Of a DNA stretch of 64,000 bases, positions 1 through 8,227 are shown piece by piece (within the stretch, counting starts at the first letter, position 1; every line of letters begins with the position of its first letter). The notes beneath the pieces were generated by a model that was not told the origin of the DNA, did no database searches, and saw nothing but the letters and a program-made list of their open reading frames with translations. This DNA is from DATKFM01 sp963810485 (GTDB taxonomy: Bacteria; Pseudomonadota; Alphaproteobacteria; Dongiales; Dongiaceae): assembly GCA_963810485.1 (NCBI GenBank), contig CAWENQ010000005.1, forward strand, positions 620,001-684,000, given 5' to 3'. The position numbers and the translations under genes are program-made.

Positions 1-236
1 TCCGCATCGCCATTCTCAGCGGCGCATTTCTCACCTTCGCCACGGTCATAGGCGAGTTCACCATGGCGAGCTTGCTCGACCGGCCGGCCTTCGGCCCCTA
101 TCTGCAGCTCATCGGCGCCAACCGCGCCTATGAGCCGGCAGCGCTGGCGATCATGGCCTTCGTCATCACCTGGGCCTGTATGGGCGTCATTCAACTCTTC
201 GGACGCAGCGCGCAAGGCGCAGCGCTCAAGCTGTAA
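1..236 (+). CDS. ABC transporter permease, C-terminal fragment (PotC-like)
   Basis: The frame starting at base 3 runs 77 codons to TAA at 234-236, so only the end of this gene is in the window. It contains the GEFTMASLL segment and two hydrophobic stretches typical of the last part of a binding-protein-dependent inner-membrane permease of the spermidine/putrescine/phosphonate class. The ATPase gene starts 17 bp downstream on the same strand, so the two very probably form one transporter operon that extends to the left of the window. The substrate cannot be told from this fragment. Confidence 0.8.
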   Translation, partial: RIAILSGAFLTFATVIGEFTMASLLDRPAFGPYLQLIGANRAYEPAALAIMAFVITWACMGVIQLFGRSAQGAALKL

Positions 237-253
237 GCGCGCAGGGAACAATC

Positions 254-1327
254 ATGTCATTCCTCAAGATCGAGAATCTCCGCAAGTCCTTCGGCGCCAA
301 CCAAGTGGTGGAGCATTTCGATCTCAGCGTGGCGCGCGGCGAGTTCGTTTCCTTCCTCGGGCCCAGCGGCTGCGGCAAGACAACGACGCTGCGCATGGTC
401 GCCGGGTTCGAGACGCCGACATCGGGCAGCATCAAGATCGACGGCCAGGAAGTCACCCATCTGCGGCCGAACCAGCGCAAGGTCGGCATGGTGTTCCAGT
501 CCTATGCGCTGTTTCCCAATATGACCGTGGCGCAGAACGTCGCCTTCGGCCTGAAGGTCGCCAACCGGCCGGCGGCGGAGGTCGCTGCGCGGGTCGAGGA
601 GATGCTGAACCTGATCAAGCTGCCGAAGCTGGGCGGCCGCTATCCGTTCCAGCTTTCCGGCGGGCAGCAGCAGCGCGTGGCGCTGGCGCGGGCGCTGGCG
701 ATCAAGCCGCAGGTGCTGCTGCTGGACGAGCCGCTGTCGGCGCTGGACGCCAAGATCCGCGTCTCGCTGCGCGAGGAGATCCGCGCCGTGCAGCGTCAGC
801 TCGGCATCACCACCGTCTACGTGACCCACGATCAGGAAGAAGCGCTGTCGATGTCTGATCGCATCGTGGTGATGAACGAAGGCCGGGTCGAGCAGATCGG
901 CCAACCCTTCGAGATCTACAATCAGCCGCGCACGCGCTTCGTCGCGTCGTTCGTCGGTACGCTGAACATTCTCCGTGGGAAGGTCATCGACGCCGCCGGT
1001 GGGCGCATCGAGGTCGACGGGCAGGAGATCATCGCCGCGCGCGGCATTCCCGACGGCCGCGCCGGCGAGACCCGCTCGGTGGCGCTGCGGCCGGAGGCGG
1101 CGTCGCTGGAGGATCGCGGCAACGGCGCCAACCGGCTGCGCGGTTCGATCGAGGAAGTCAGCTTCCTGGGTTCGGTGGTCCGCATCCGCGTACGCTTCAA
1201 GGACAATGCCATCTCGCTCGACACCTTCAACAATCCGGGCGTGGCGCCGCCCCAGCGCGGCCAGCCGGCCGATGTCACCTTCGCGCGCGAAGATCTGCTG
1301 GTCCTGAGCGGGCCGGAACCGTCCTAG
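254..1327 (+). CDS. ABC transporter ATP-binding protein (PotA family)
   Basis: A 357-residue ATPase that powers import by the permease encoded just upstream. Walker A is GPSGCGKT at residues 36-43, the LSGGQ signature lies near residue 134, Walker B with LLLDEP near 155-160, and the switch histidine in VTHDQ near 197. The last 110 or so residues are the TOBE-type domain usual in PotA/FbpC/PhnT proteins, and the length fits that family. The ATG is preceded by an AGGGA ribosome site. No permease or binding-protein gene of this system lies downstream before the 1.3-1.7 kb gap, so its partners are upstream. Confidence 0.93.
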   Translation: MSFLKIENLRKSFGANQVVEHFDLSVARGEFVSFLGPSGCGKTTTLRMVAGFETPTSGSIKIDGQEVTHLRPNQRKVGMVFQSYALFPNMTVAQNVAFGLKVANRPAAEVAARVEEMLNLIKLPKLGGRYPFQLSGGQQQRVALARALAIKPQVLLLDEPLSALDAKIRVSLREEIRAVQRQLGITTVYVTHDQEEALSMSDRIVVMNEGRVEQIGQPFEIYNQPRTRFVASFVGTLNILRGKVIDAAGGRIEVDGQEIIAARGIPDGRAGETRSVALRPEAASLEDRGNGANRLRGSIEEVSFLGSVVRIRVRFKDNAISLDTFNNPGVAPPQRGQPADVTFAREDLLVLSGPEPS

Positions 1328-1725
1328 CGGCAATTTCGAAGCGGCGGAAAAGATCGCGTAATGCCTTGAAAAGATGGCGGCTGCGCGGAATCTCAAAACC
1401 TGCTGAAGATTAGGTCCCGCCCGACGCCGATATCTGGTCCTAGGTACCGAACGGATACCGGCTACGATGCGGCCTGGCAGGCTTTTCCAGGGAGCGGGAA
1501 GCCGGGGCATGCGCGCCGGCTGGGACGTGGCAAATCAGGGGTTGGAGGGCCTTGGCGGTCGGTTATATTCTGGCGCGGCAGGGCTGGGCCAAAGGCGCGT
1601 AATTCGGACGGTTTGCCGGCGTCTGTAACACAGACGTAGCGGAATCGACGTATACGCCTTTATCATTCAATTCCATATTCGGATCACCCCTCATCACACC
1701 AAGGTTGCAACCAGGGAGCTAAACA
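1328..1725. other. 398-bp intergenic region between two ABC transporter units
   Basis: There is no supported gene here. The region separates the first ATPase from the solute-binding protein of the next transporter and should hold the promoter of the latter. A 17-bp palindrome at 1620-1636 is the clearest element and is listed separately. The start at 1726 has a good GGAG ribosome site. I saw no convincing T-tailed terminator for the upstream ATPase gene. Confidence 0.6.
1620..1636. promoter_or_regulatory. Perfect palindrome upstream of the solute-binding protein gene (putative operator)
   Basis: CGTCTGT-aac-ACAGACG has 7-bp arms that match perfectly around a 3-bp centre. It lies about 90 bp before the start codon at 1726, a place where an operator or activator site would be expected. 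No regulator gene in the window can be tied to it. Confidence 0.45.
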
Positions 1726-2902
1726 ATGGCCAACAAGACCAAAGCACAACTTGAGACGGAGGCAACGCTGCTGGCGGCGCGCAATTTCTCGCGGCGCGTC
1801 ATGCTGAAGCGCTCTGCCGCCGCCGGCGCCGTTCTGGCCGCCGGTCCATGGATCGTGAAGGACGCGTTCTCTTCCTCGGGCGAGCTCACCATCCTCAACT
1901 GGGCGGACGAGCTGCCGGAGCCCGTGCTGCCGAACTTCGAAAAGGCGACGGGCATCAAGGTCAATTCGACTCCGTTCTCCCAGAATGAAGAACAGATCAA
2001 CAAGCTGCAGGCGACCGGCGGCGAAGGTTTCGACCTCTGCCAGCCGACGCGCGACCGTGCGCCGCAGTTCAAGGAACTGGGTGTGCTCGGCGCGTTTGAC
2101 ACCAACAAGCTCGCCAACAGCAAGAACCTGATTCCCTCCATGCTCGAAGGTTCATCCTCCGAGTGGACCTGGGACGGCGGCCTCTACCATGTGCCGCATT
2201 GCTGGGGCAGCGAAGCGATTTCCTGGCGCACCGATCAGACGACGCTCGAATACAAGACGCTGTCCTACGGCACGCTCTGGAGCGAAGAGTACAAGGGCAA
2301 GGTGCAGGGGCGGCCGCATTCGCTGCTGCTCGGCATCGGCTTGTGGCTGGACCACGAGCGGCAAGCTGCCGTCGAACCGCATGGCTGACGCCTTCAAGGA
2401 CGAAGAGACCTTCAAGAAGATCTACGATCAGATCCTGCCGATCGCGATCGAGCACAAGCCGTGGATCAAGCAGTTCTGGGACAGCGCCGACAACACCAAG
2501 TCCGGTCTGCTCGAGAACGGCGTGGTGATCGGCCAGACCTGGGACGGTCCGGTGCTGTCGCTGAAGAAGGACGGCAAGCCGGTGAGCTATATGGCGCCGC
2601 AGGAAGGCGCGATCACCTGGCTCGACGGCTGGGCGATGCCGGCGGCGGCGAAGAACCAGGAGCAGGCCTATGAGTTCCTGAACTTCCTGATGACGCCGGA
2701 AGCCAGCGCGGCGGTTGCCGAAGGCTCCGGCTACAATCCGGTGGTGACGGGCGCCGATGCCCTGCTGTCCGATACGGCGAAGAAGAATTTCGCCGAGGCC
2801 TATCCGGAGGATGCGCTGCAGAAGCTGTGGCACCGCATCCCCGAGCCGGCCTGGTTCGGCGAGCTGCGCACGCAGTACGCCGACAAGTTCAAGTCCGCCT
2901 AG
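1726..2902 (+). CDS. ABC transporter substrate-binding protein (PotD-like), one frameshift
   Basis: Periplasmic solute-binding protein of the spermidine/putrescine type and first gene of the second transporter. The N-terminus carries a Tat-type signal: SRRVMLK at about residues 22-28, followed by an alanine-rich hydrophobic stretch. Reading is in one frame to LWLD at 2341-2352, then continues in the next frame from 2354 (TSGKLPSN onward) to TAG at 2902. One extra C at about 2353 explains it, giving about 391 residues, a normal length. Both halves look conserved, so a sequence error or very recent mutation is likelier than an old pseudogene. The gene ends at a strong terminator. Confidence 0.85.
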
Positions 2903-2932
2903 GCGGACCGCAGAACGGCCTGAAGGCAACTC

Positions 2933-2970
2933 GACATCCCGGCTCACTCGAGCCGGGATGTCTTGTTTTT
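2933..2970 (+). terminator. Rho-independent terminator after the substrate-binding protein gene
   Basis: A perfect 13-bp stem (2933-2945 with 2950-2962), a 4-nt loop and the tail TTGTTTTT. It should separate the abundant binding-protein message from the ATPase and permease genes that follow. Confidence 0.88.
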
Positions 2971-3057
2971 AGCATCGGGCGACGATAGACAAGTGACATA
3001 AGAAGAAACTTCCGGGACCGGAAGCGCACGGCTTAACAGGGCAGGCGAGACAGGGGC

Positions 3058-4144
3058 ATGAGCGCCGACGTCGAACTCGACGGAGTCACCATCCGTTTCG
3101 GCGATTTTACCGCCGTTCAATCCGCGACGCTGCGTATCAACAACGGGGAATTCTTCAGCTTCCTCGGCCCTTCGGGCTGCGGCAAGACGACGATCCTGAG
3201 AACGGTATCGGGTTTCCTCGAGCCGTCGGAAGGCAAGGTCCGCATCGGCGGCAAGGACATGGCCGGCTTCGGCCCCAACAAGCGGCCGACCGCGCTGATC
3301 TTCCAGAATCTGGCGCTGTTCCCGCTGATGAGCGTCACCGACAACATCACCTATGGCCTGCGGGTGCGCGGCGCCTCGCGGCAGGAGCGTGAGAAGAGGG
3401 CGGACGAACTGCTGTCGCTGATCGCCCTGCGCGGCCAGGGCAAGAAGATGGTCAACGAGCTGTCGGGCGGACAGAAGCAGCGTGTGGCCATCGCCCGCGC
3501 GCTCGCCGTGGAGCCGCAAGTGCTGCTGCTGGACGAGCCGCTGTCGGCGCTGGACCTGAAGCTGCGCCAGCATATGCGCAACGAGCTGCGCAATATCCAG
3601 CAGCGAGTCGGCATCACCTTCATCTACATCACCCACGATCAGGGCGAGGCGCTGACGATGTCGGACCGCATCGCCGTGATGAATGCCGGCGTGATCGAGC
3701 AGGTCGGCGACGGCAAGACGATCTATGACCGGCCGGCGACGGCGTTCGTCGCCTCCTTCGTCGGCGAGAACAATCCGTTCCCCGGCAGGGTGCTGCGCGC
3801 CGACAACGGCACCGCCATCATCGAGACGGCGTTCGGCGCGCTGCGCGGGCGGAATGCGGGCGGACTTGCGCGCCGGCGACCAGGCCATCCTGTTCGTGCG
3901 GCCGGAGTCGTTGCGGCTGGGCCAGGGCGCCGCCGATACAACGATCGGCTCGAACGTCCTCAATGTCGCCTTCGAGGGCAATGCCAGCCATATCTTCCTC
4001 AAGGGCGCGGGCAAGAAGGACATCACCCTGACCGTCGGCCGCCATGACGGTGCGGCGATCCCTGAACAGGGATCGTCGGCGGCTGTCAGCTACGACCCGG
4101 ATCTCGGCCTCGTGCTGCCGGAAGGAAAGATGGCCAGTGAGTAG
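3058..4144 (+). CDS. ABC transporter ATP-binding protein (PotA family), one frameshift
   Basis: ATPase of the second transporter. Walker A is GPSGCGKT at about residues 39-46, then LSGGQKQR, LLLDEPLSALD and the ITHDQ switch motif. The reading frame changes near 3860, at GGC-G-GAC: the N-terminal part runs to ...LRGRNAG and the C-terminal TOBE-like part resumes at ADLRAGDQ, ending with TAG at 4144. Removing one base gives about 361 residues. The next gene starts on a GTG at 4137 inside the end of this one, so the two are translationally coupled. The ATPase core is intact; only the regulatory C-terminal domain is affected by the indel. Confidence 0.87.
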
Positions 4145-5138
4145 GCTCTTCGTCTTCCTGATCCCGGTGGTGGTCATCGCCGTCTTCTGGGTGATGTCCC
4201 GCTATGAGGCGAAGGGGCGGCATGATCCCACGCGCAAGAGTTTCTTCGAGCGCAACGGCACCGTGCTCGGCATGGTGTTTATCGGACTGGTGGCATTCTG
4301 GGCGCTGTTCCTGGTGGTACTGCCCTATCTCTACATGGTGCAGGAGAGCTTCCATCCCCGGCTGCCGCCGCTGAAGCGCGGCGGCCCGGAGGATTTCCTT
4401 ACCATTGCTCAGTACAAGTCGTTCTTCGTCGAGCCTTCGAGCGGCGATTGGAACGTCACACATATTGCGGCGTTCCTGTTCTCGATCGTTGCGTCCGTCG
4501 CCGTCACCGCCTTGAACTTCGCCATCTGCTATCCTTTGGCCTATTACATGGCGCAGGCCGGCACCGCCCAGAAGGTGCGCTTGCTCATGCTCGGCCTGAT
4601 CGTTCCCTATTGGGTGAACGAGGTTCTGCGCGCATTCGCCCTGCGGCTGCTGATGGCCTCAAAAGGGCTGATCAATCAGGCAATGATGGGTCTCGGCCTG
4701 ATCGATACGCCGATCGATTTCCTGGGCAGCGACACCGGCCTCTATGTCGGCCTGTCCTATGCCTATCTGCTGGTCATGATCTTCCCGCTCTACAACGCGA
4801 TCGAGAGCCTTGACAAGAATCAGATCGAGGCGGCGCGGGACCTCGGCGCGCCTTGGTGGCGCATCCATCTCGAAGTCGTCATGCCCTACGCCAAGCCGGG
4901 CATCGCGTCGGGCTGCACCATGGTGTTCATGCTTTCGGCCGGATCGCTGGCGGCGCCGCAGTTTCTCGGCGGGCCGAACACGCTGTGGTTCACGTCGATC
5001 GTCTATGACTTCTTCTTCCAGGGCTTCAATTGGCCCCGCGGCGCCGCCTATGCCTTCATCCTGCTGACGGCCTGCATCTTCTTCGTCATGGCGATGCTGC
5101 GCCTGTTCAAGGTCAGCCTGGGAGAGACGATTCGATGA
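4137..5138 (+). CDS. ABC transporter permease (PotB-like)
   Basis: Inner-membrane permease of the second transporter, about 333 residues from a GTG at 4137. That start is preferred because GAAGGAAAG lies just upstream and it overlaps the ATPase stop; an ATG at 4194 is the alternative. An extra hydrophobic segment lies at the N-terminus before the usual permease core. The EAARDLGA region near 4830-4850 is the conserved cytoplasmic EAA loop that contacts the ATPase. The stop overlaps the next start as ATGA. Confidence 0.88.
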   Translation: MSRLFVFLIPVVVIAVFWVMSRYEAKGRHDPTRKSFFERNGTVLGMVFIGLVAFWALFLVVLPYLYMVQESFHPRLPPLKRGGPEDFLTIAQYKSFFVEPSSGDWNVTHIAAFLFSIVASVAVTALNFAICYPLAYYMAQAGTAQKVRLLMLGLIVPYWVNEVLRAFALRLLMASKGLINQAMMGLGLIDTPIDFLGSDTGLYVGLSYAYLLVMIFPLYNAIESLDKNQIEAARDLGAPWWRIHLEVVMPYAKPGIASGCTMVFMLSAGSLAAPQFLGGPNTLWFTSIVYDFFFQGFNWPRGAAYAFILLTACIFFVMAMLRLFKVSLGETIR

Positions 5139-6031
5139 GTTCCCAATTCGTCATGAAGGCGATGATCGGCTTCTACGTGCTCCTGTTCTTCGGCTATCTG
5201 TTCGGGCCGCTGCTGGTGATGAGCGTCACCGCCTTCAACACGCCGAGCTATCCCCAGGCCTATCCGTTCGAAGCCTTCACGCTCGACTGGTTCGTCAAGT
5301 TGTGGAACCACCGGGCGATGATGGAAGGTTTGGTGAACTCCATCATCATCGGCTTCGGCGTCGTGCTCCTGTCCGTGCCGATCGGGCTCGCGGCCTCGAT
5401 CGTGATGAACCAGATCTATCACCGGGCGCGGGGCATGTATTACCTGGTGACGGTGTCGCCGGTGCTGACGCCGGGAGTCATCATCGGCATCTCCACGGTG
5501 ATCTTCTGGAAGGACATGCTGGGGCTTACCGCCTTCACCAAAGGCGCGTTCTATAACGGCATCACGCTGACGATCCTCGGCCAGTCGAGCTTCATTGCCG
5601 CCTATTGCCTGCTGATCATCATGGCGCGGCTGCAGCGCTTCGACCGGGCGCAGGAGGAGGCGGCGCTGGATCTGGGCGCCAGCTATCCGCAGGTGTTCTG
5701 GCATATCCTGCTGCCGTTCCTGAAGCCGGCCCTGGTCTCCGCGTCTGTCATCGCCTTCCTGTCGTCGTTCGAGAACTACAACACGACGACCTTTGCCATC
5801 CTGGCGGACAAGACGCTGGTGACCGTGCTGGCGGGCGAGGTGCGGCAGGGCACGACGCCGGCGCTGTCGGCGCTGGCTGTCATCATCATCGGCTTCACCC
5901 TGGTCGGCGCCATCGTCTACGAGATCATGCGCCGCCGCGAAGAGCGGGTGGCCGCCGACCGCGCCCGCGCGGCACGGGAGGCCGAGCGTCAGGACCTGGG
6001 CGCGGGGGCGCTGTCGGCCCAGCCCGCATAG
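5135..6031 (+). CDS. ABC transporter permease (PotC-like)
   Basis: Second inner-membrane permease of the pair, 298 residues from the ATG at 5135, which overlaps the stop of the first permease by 4 bp. It has about six hydrophobic segments, and the EAALDLGA coupling loop is encoded near 5656-5680. The C-terminus is a charged Arg/Glu-rich tail. With its partner permease, the ATPase and the Tat-exported binding protein it completes a PotABCD-type importer. A ribosome site AGAGGA follows it, leading into the RidA gene, which suggests co-transcription. Confidence 0.9.
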   Translation: MSSQFVMKAMIGFYVLLFFGYLFGPLLVMSVTAFNTPSYPQAYPFEAFTLDWFVKLWNHRAMMEGLVNSIIIGFGVVLLSVPIGLAASIVMNQIYHRARGMYYLVTVSPVLTPGVIIGISTVIFWKDMLGLTAFTKGAFYNGITLTILGQSSFIAAYCLLIIMARLQRFDRAQEEAALDLGASYPQVFWHILLPFLKPALVSASVIAFLSSFENYNTTTFAILADKTLVTVLAGEVRQGTTPALSALAVIIIGFTLVGAIVYEIMRRREERVAADRARAAREAERQDLGAGALSAQPA

Positions 6032-6053
6032 CTGTTTCAATCAGAGGAATTTC

Positions 6054-6410
6054 ATGACGATCAAGCGGTTGGGCGATCCCACGGAAATCAGCGATGCCGT
6101 GATCCATGGCAACATGGTCTATCTGGCCGGCGTGGTGCCGGAAGACCCGGTGCCGGCTTCTGTCTATGAGCAGACGAAGAATGTCCTGAAGCAGATCGAC
6201 GAGGTGCTGGCCCAGGCCGGCACCGACAAGACCAGGCTGCTGAAGGCCCAGGTGTTCCTGGCCGACATCAAGACCTTCGATGATATGCACCGGGCCTGGA
6301 AGGAATGGGTGCCCAAGGGCCATGCGCCCGCGCGCGCCACCGTGGAGGCGAAACTGGTCCACCATCCCCATTGGGGCGTGGAAATCATGTGCGAGGCGGC
6401 GATCGGCTAG
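6054..6410 (+). CDS. RidA family protein (YjgF/YER057c/UK114)
   Basis: A 118-residue RidA-like protein. RidA enzymes hydrolyse reactive enamine/imine intermediates made by PLP enzymes, or act on related amine products. The C-terminal PARATVEAKL segment carries the arginine that binds the substrate carboxylate in RidA. It lies 22 bp after the permease gene with a good AGAGGA ribosome site, so it is probably the last gene of the transporter operon, which suggests that the imported compound is an amine or yields an imine. Its TAG stop and that of the convergent chemoreceptor gene share one CTAG. Confidence 0.9.
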   Translation: MTIKRLGDPTEISDAVIHGNMVYLAGVVPEDPVPASVYEQTKNVLKQIDEVLAQAGTDKTRLLKAQVFLADIKTFDDMHRAWKEWVPKGHAPARATVEAKLVHHPHWGVEIMCEAAIG

Positions 6411-7966
6411 GCGGCGGAAGCAGCCCTGTTCGGGCTCTTGCGCCCGGCGCTGCCCTCGCCGGACACCTCCTGCACGGCGTTGATCGCGCCGATCAAAGTC
6501 GCCAGGCGGTTGTCGACCTCGTTCAGCGCCGCCGTGGAGCTTTCCACCATCGCGGCGTTCTTCTGGGTCATCGTCTCCATATCGGTAACGGTATCGGCGA
6601 CAAGCTGCATGCCGCTGGACTGCTCCTGAATTGCCGACGCCATTTCGCCGACGATCGACGCCACCTGCTTGACCGAGCCGACGATATCGCCGAGCTGCTG
6701 CCCAGCCTTGCGGACGAGCGCGACGCCCTGGCCGACCTGGCCGCTGCTCTCGGTGATCAGCGTGCGGATTTCCCGCGAGGCTTCGGAGGCGCGCATCGAC
6801 AGCGCGCGCACTTCCTGGGCGACGACGGCAAAGCCGCGGCCGGCATCGCCGGCCCGCGCCGCTTCGACCGCGGCATTCAGGGCCAGCAGATTGGTCTGGA
6901 AGGCGATCTCTTCGATCATGCCGATGATGTCGGCGATCCGCCGCGACGACACTTCGATCTGTTCCATCGCTTCGACTGCATCGGCGGCGACCACGCCGCC
7001 GCTTTCAGCGGCGCGACGCGTGGCATCGGCGAGGCCGCTGGCCTTCTGCGCATTGCCGGTATTGTTCTTCAGCGTTTCCGTCAGCTCGCGCATGGCGGCG
7101 GCCATCTCTTCGAGACTGGTGACCTGCTCTTCGGTGCGCTCGGAGAGGTCGCCGCTGCCGCGCGCGAGGCGGGCGGTGGCCGACTTGATCGCCGTGACGC
7201 CGTCGACGGCATGGCGGACGATCTCTTCCAGCTGCTGAGAGGTCAATTTCATCGACTCATGGGCGGCTCGCGCCGCGACTTCCGCGCTCTTTTGCTCGGT
7301 GATATCGGCGTGGAGGGAAACCACGCCGCCCTCGGCGGTATGATGCTTGCTGATCCGGATCCAGCGGCCATCCTCGAGTTGATGCACGACTGTGGAGTCT
7401 GAGGATTTGTGACGCGCGATGCGCTCGGCGACAAAAGCGTCTTCCCGCCCGACGGCCTCCGGGAACAAGCCGCGGGCGATGGCGCCGCGGATGATGTCCT
7501 CGAAATGGCGGCCCGCCACGCTGAGATCGGCCATCCTGGGATAGAGCTTGCGGTAGTGGTCGTTGCAGATGGCCAGGCGGTCATCCTTGTCCCAGAGGAC
7601 AAAACCGTCGTTCAGGCTGTTCACGGCGTCGCTCAGGCGCAGGCTTGCGGTGTTGGCGACAAGGTCGCGTTCCCGCATCTCCTCGGCCCGTTGCGCCAGG
7701 GCGCGCTCCGATTCAGCGCGGTTGTGCAGCAGCTCGCCGAGATCGGCCTTCGAGCGGAGCAGCGAGCGTTGGGCGTGCAACCAGGCGAGGGCGATGCCAA
7801 CGAACAGGCTGCCGAAGGCAATTGCGGCGCCGGCGAGGTCGATTTCGCGCCGGCTCAGGTTCTCGAAATCGCGCAGGATCCACAACCCCGCCACGACCAG
7901 CCCGATGATGACCATAACCGTGAAGGCCGCGACCGCCAGCATTGCGAATTCGCGAAAATTGCGCAA
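6407..7966 (-). CDS. Methyl-accepting chemotaxis protein with PAS domain (short periplasmic loop)
   Basis: A 519-residue chemoreceptor. Two hydrophobic segments at about 8-30 and 44-66 are separated by only a dozen residues, so there is almost no periplasmic sensor. Sensing is more likely through the cytoplasmic PAS-type domain at about 105-230 (NSLNDGFVLWD, with a later HADITEQK end). The C-terminal signalling domain has the invariant hairpin tip with EEIAFQTNLLALNAAVEAAR. I see no clear HAMP domain. It is closely related to the next gene upstream, and together they look like a tandem duplication. Confidence 0.93.
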   Translation of the reverse strand: MRNFREFAMLAVAAFTVMVIIGLVVAGLWILRDFENLSRREIDLAGAAIAFGSLFVGIALAWLHAQRSLLRSKADLGELLHNRAESERALAQRAEEMRERDLVANTASLRLSDAVNSLNDGFVLWDKDDRLAICNDHYRKLYPRMADLSVAGRHFEDIIRGAIARGLFPEAVGREDAFVAERIARHKSSDSTVVHQLEDGRWIRISKHHTAEGGVVSLHADITEQKSAEVAARAAHESMKLTSQQLEEIVRHAVDGVTAIKSATARLARGSGDLSERTEEQVTSLEEMAAAMRELTETLKNNTGNAQKASGLADATRRAAESGGVVAADAVEAMEQIEVSSRRIADIIGMIEEIAFQTNLLALNAAVEAARAGDAGRGFAVVAQEVRALSMRASEASREIRTLITESSGQVGQGVALVRKAGQQLGDIVGSVKQVASIVGEMASAIQEQSSGMQLVADTVTDMETMTQKNAAMVESSTAALNEVDNRLATLIGAINAVQEVSGEGSAGRKSPNRAASAA

Positions 7967-8227
7967 CGACCCTATTCGCCGACATTGTACTCTTCCCTAG
8001 GCAATCGGGCCGCGCCGTACCGGGCACCCTGCGGCCGCCAAGCCAAGCGCACAATATCGCTGGAGCTGGTTAACAGAGCGTTATGAATGGCGCCGGGCTT
8101 ACACAACCGGGGGTCGTGAAATCCTTTACGATCAGTACGTTAGATTCTGACTATAGGGATGTGCATCCCTGTCAATGAAACCGGGCGACGCAGACGGGAA
8201 ACCCGACTGCCGTTAGAGCGATGAGCC
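7967..8227. other. Region between the two chemoreceptor genes
   Basis: This 261-bp stretch holds the 3' end signals of the upstream chemoreceptor and the promoter of the shorter one. The only clear element is the palindrome at 8155-8170, AGGGATG-tg-CATCCCT, with 7-bp perfect arms. It has no T-run on the minus strand, so it is at best a weak terminator or a protein-binding site. Confidence 0.5.

Noticed and set aside
8155..8170. Palindrome between chemoreceptor genes as a terminator
   Set aside because: There is no T-run on either strand, so it is kept only as a note in the intergenic entry and not called a terminator.
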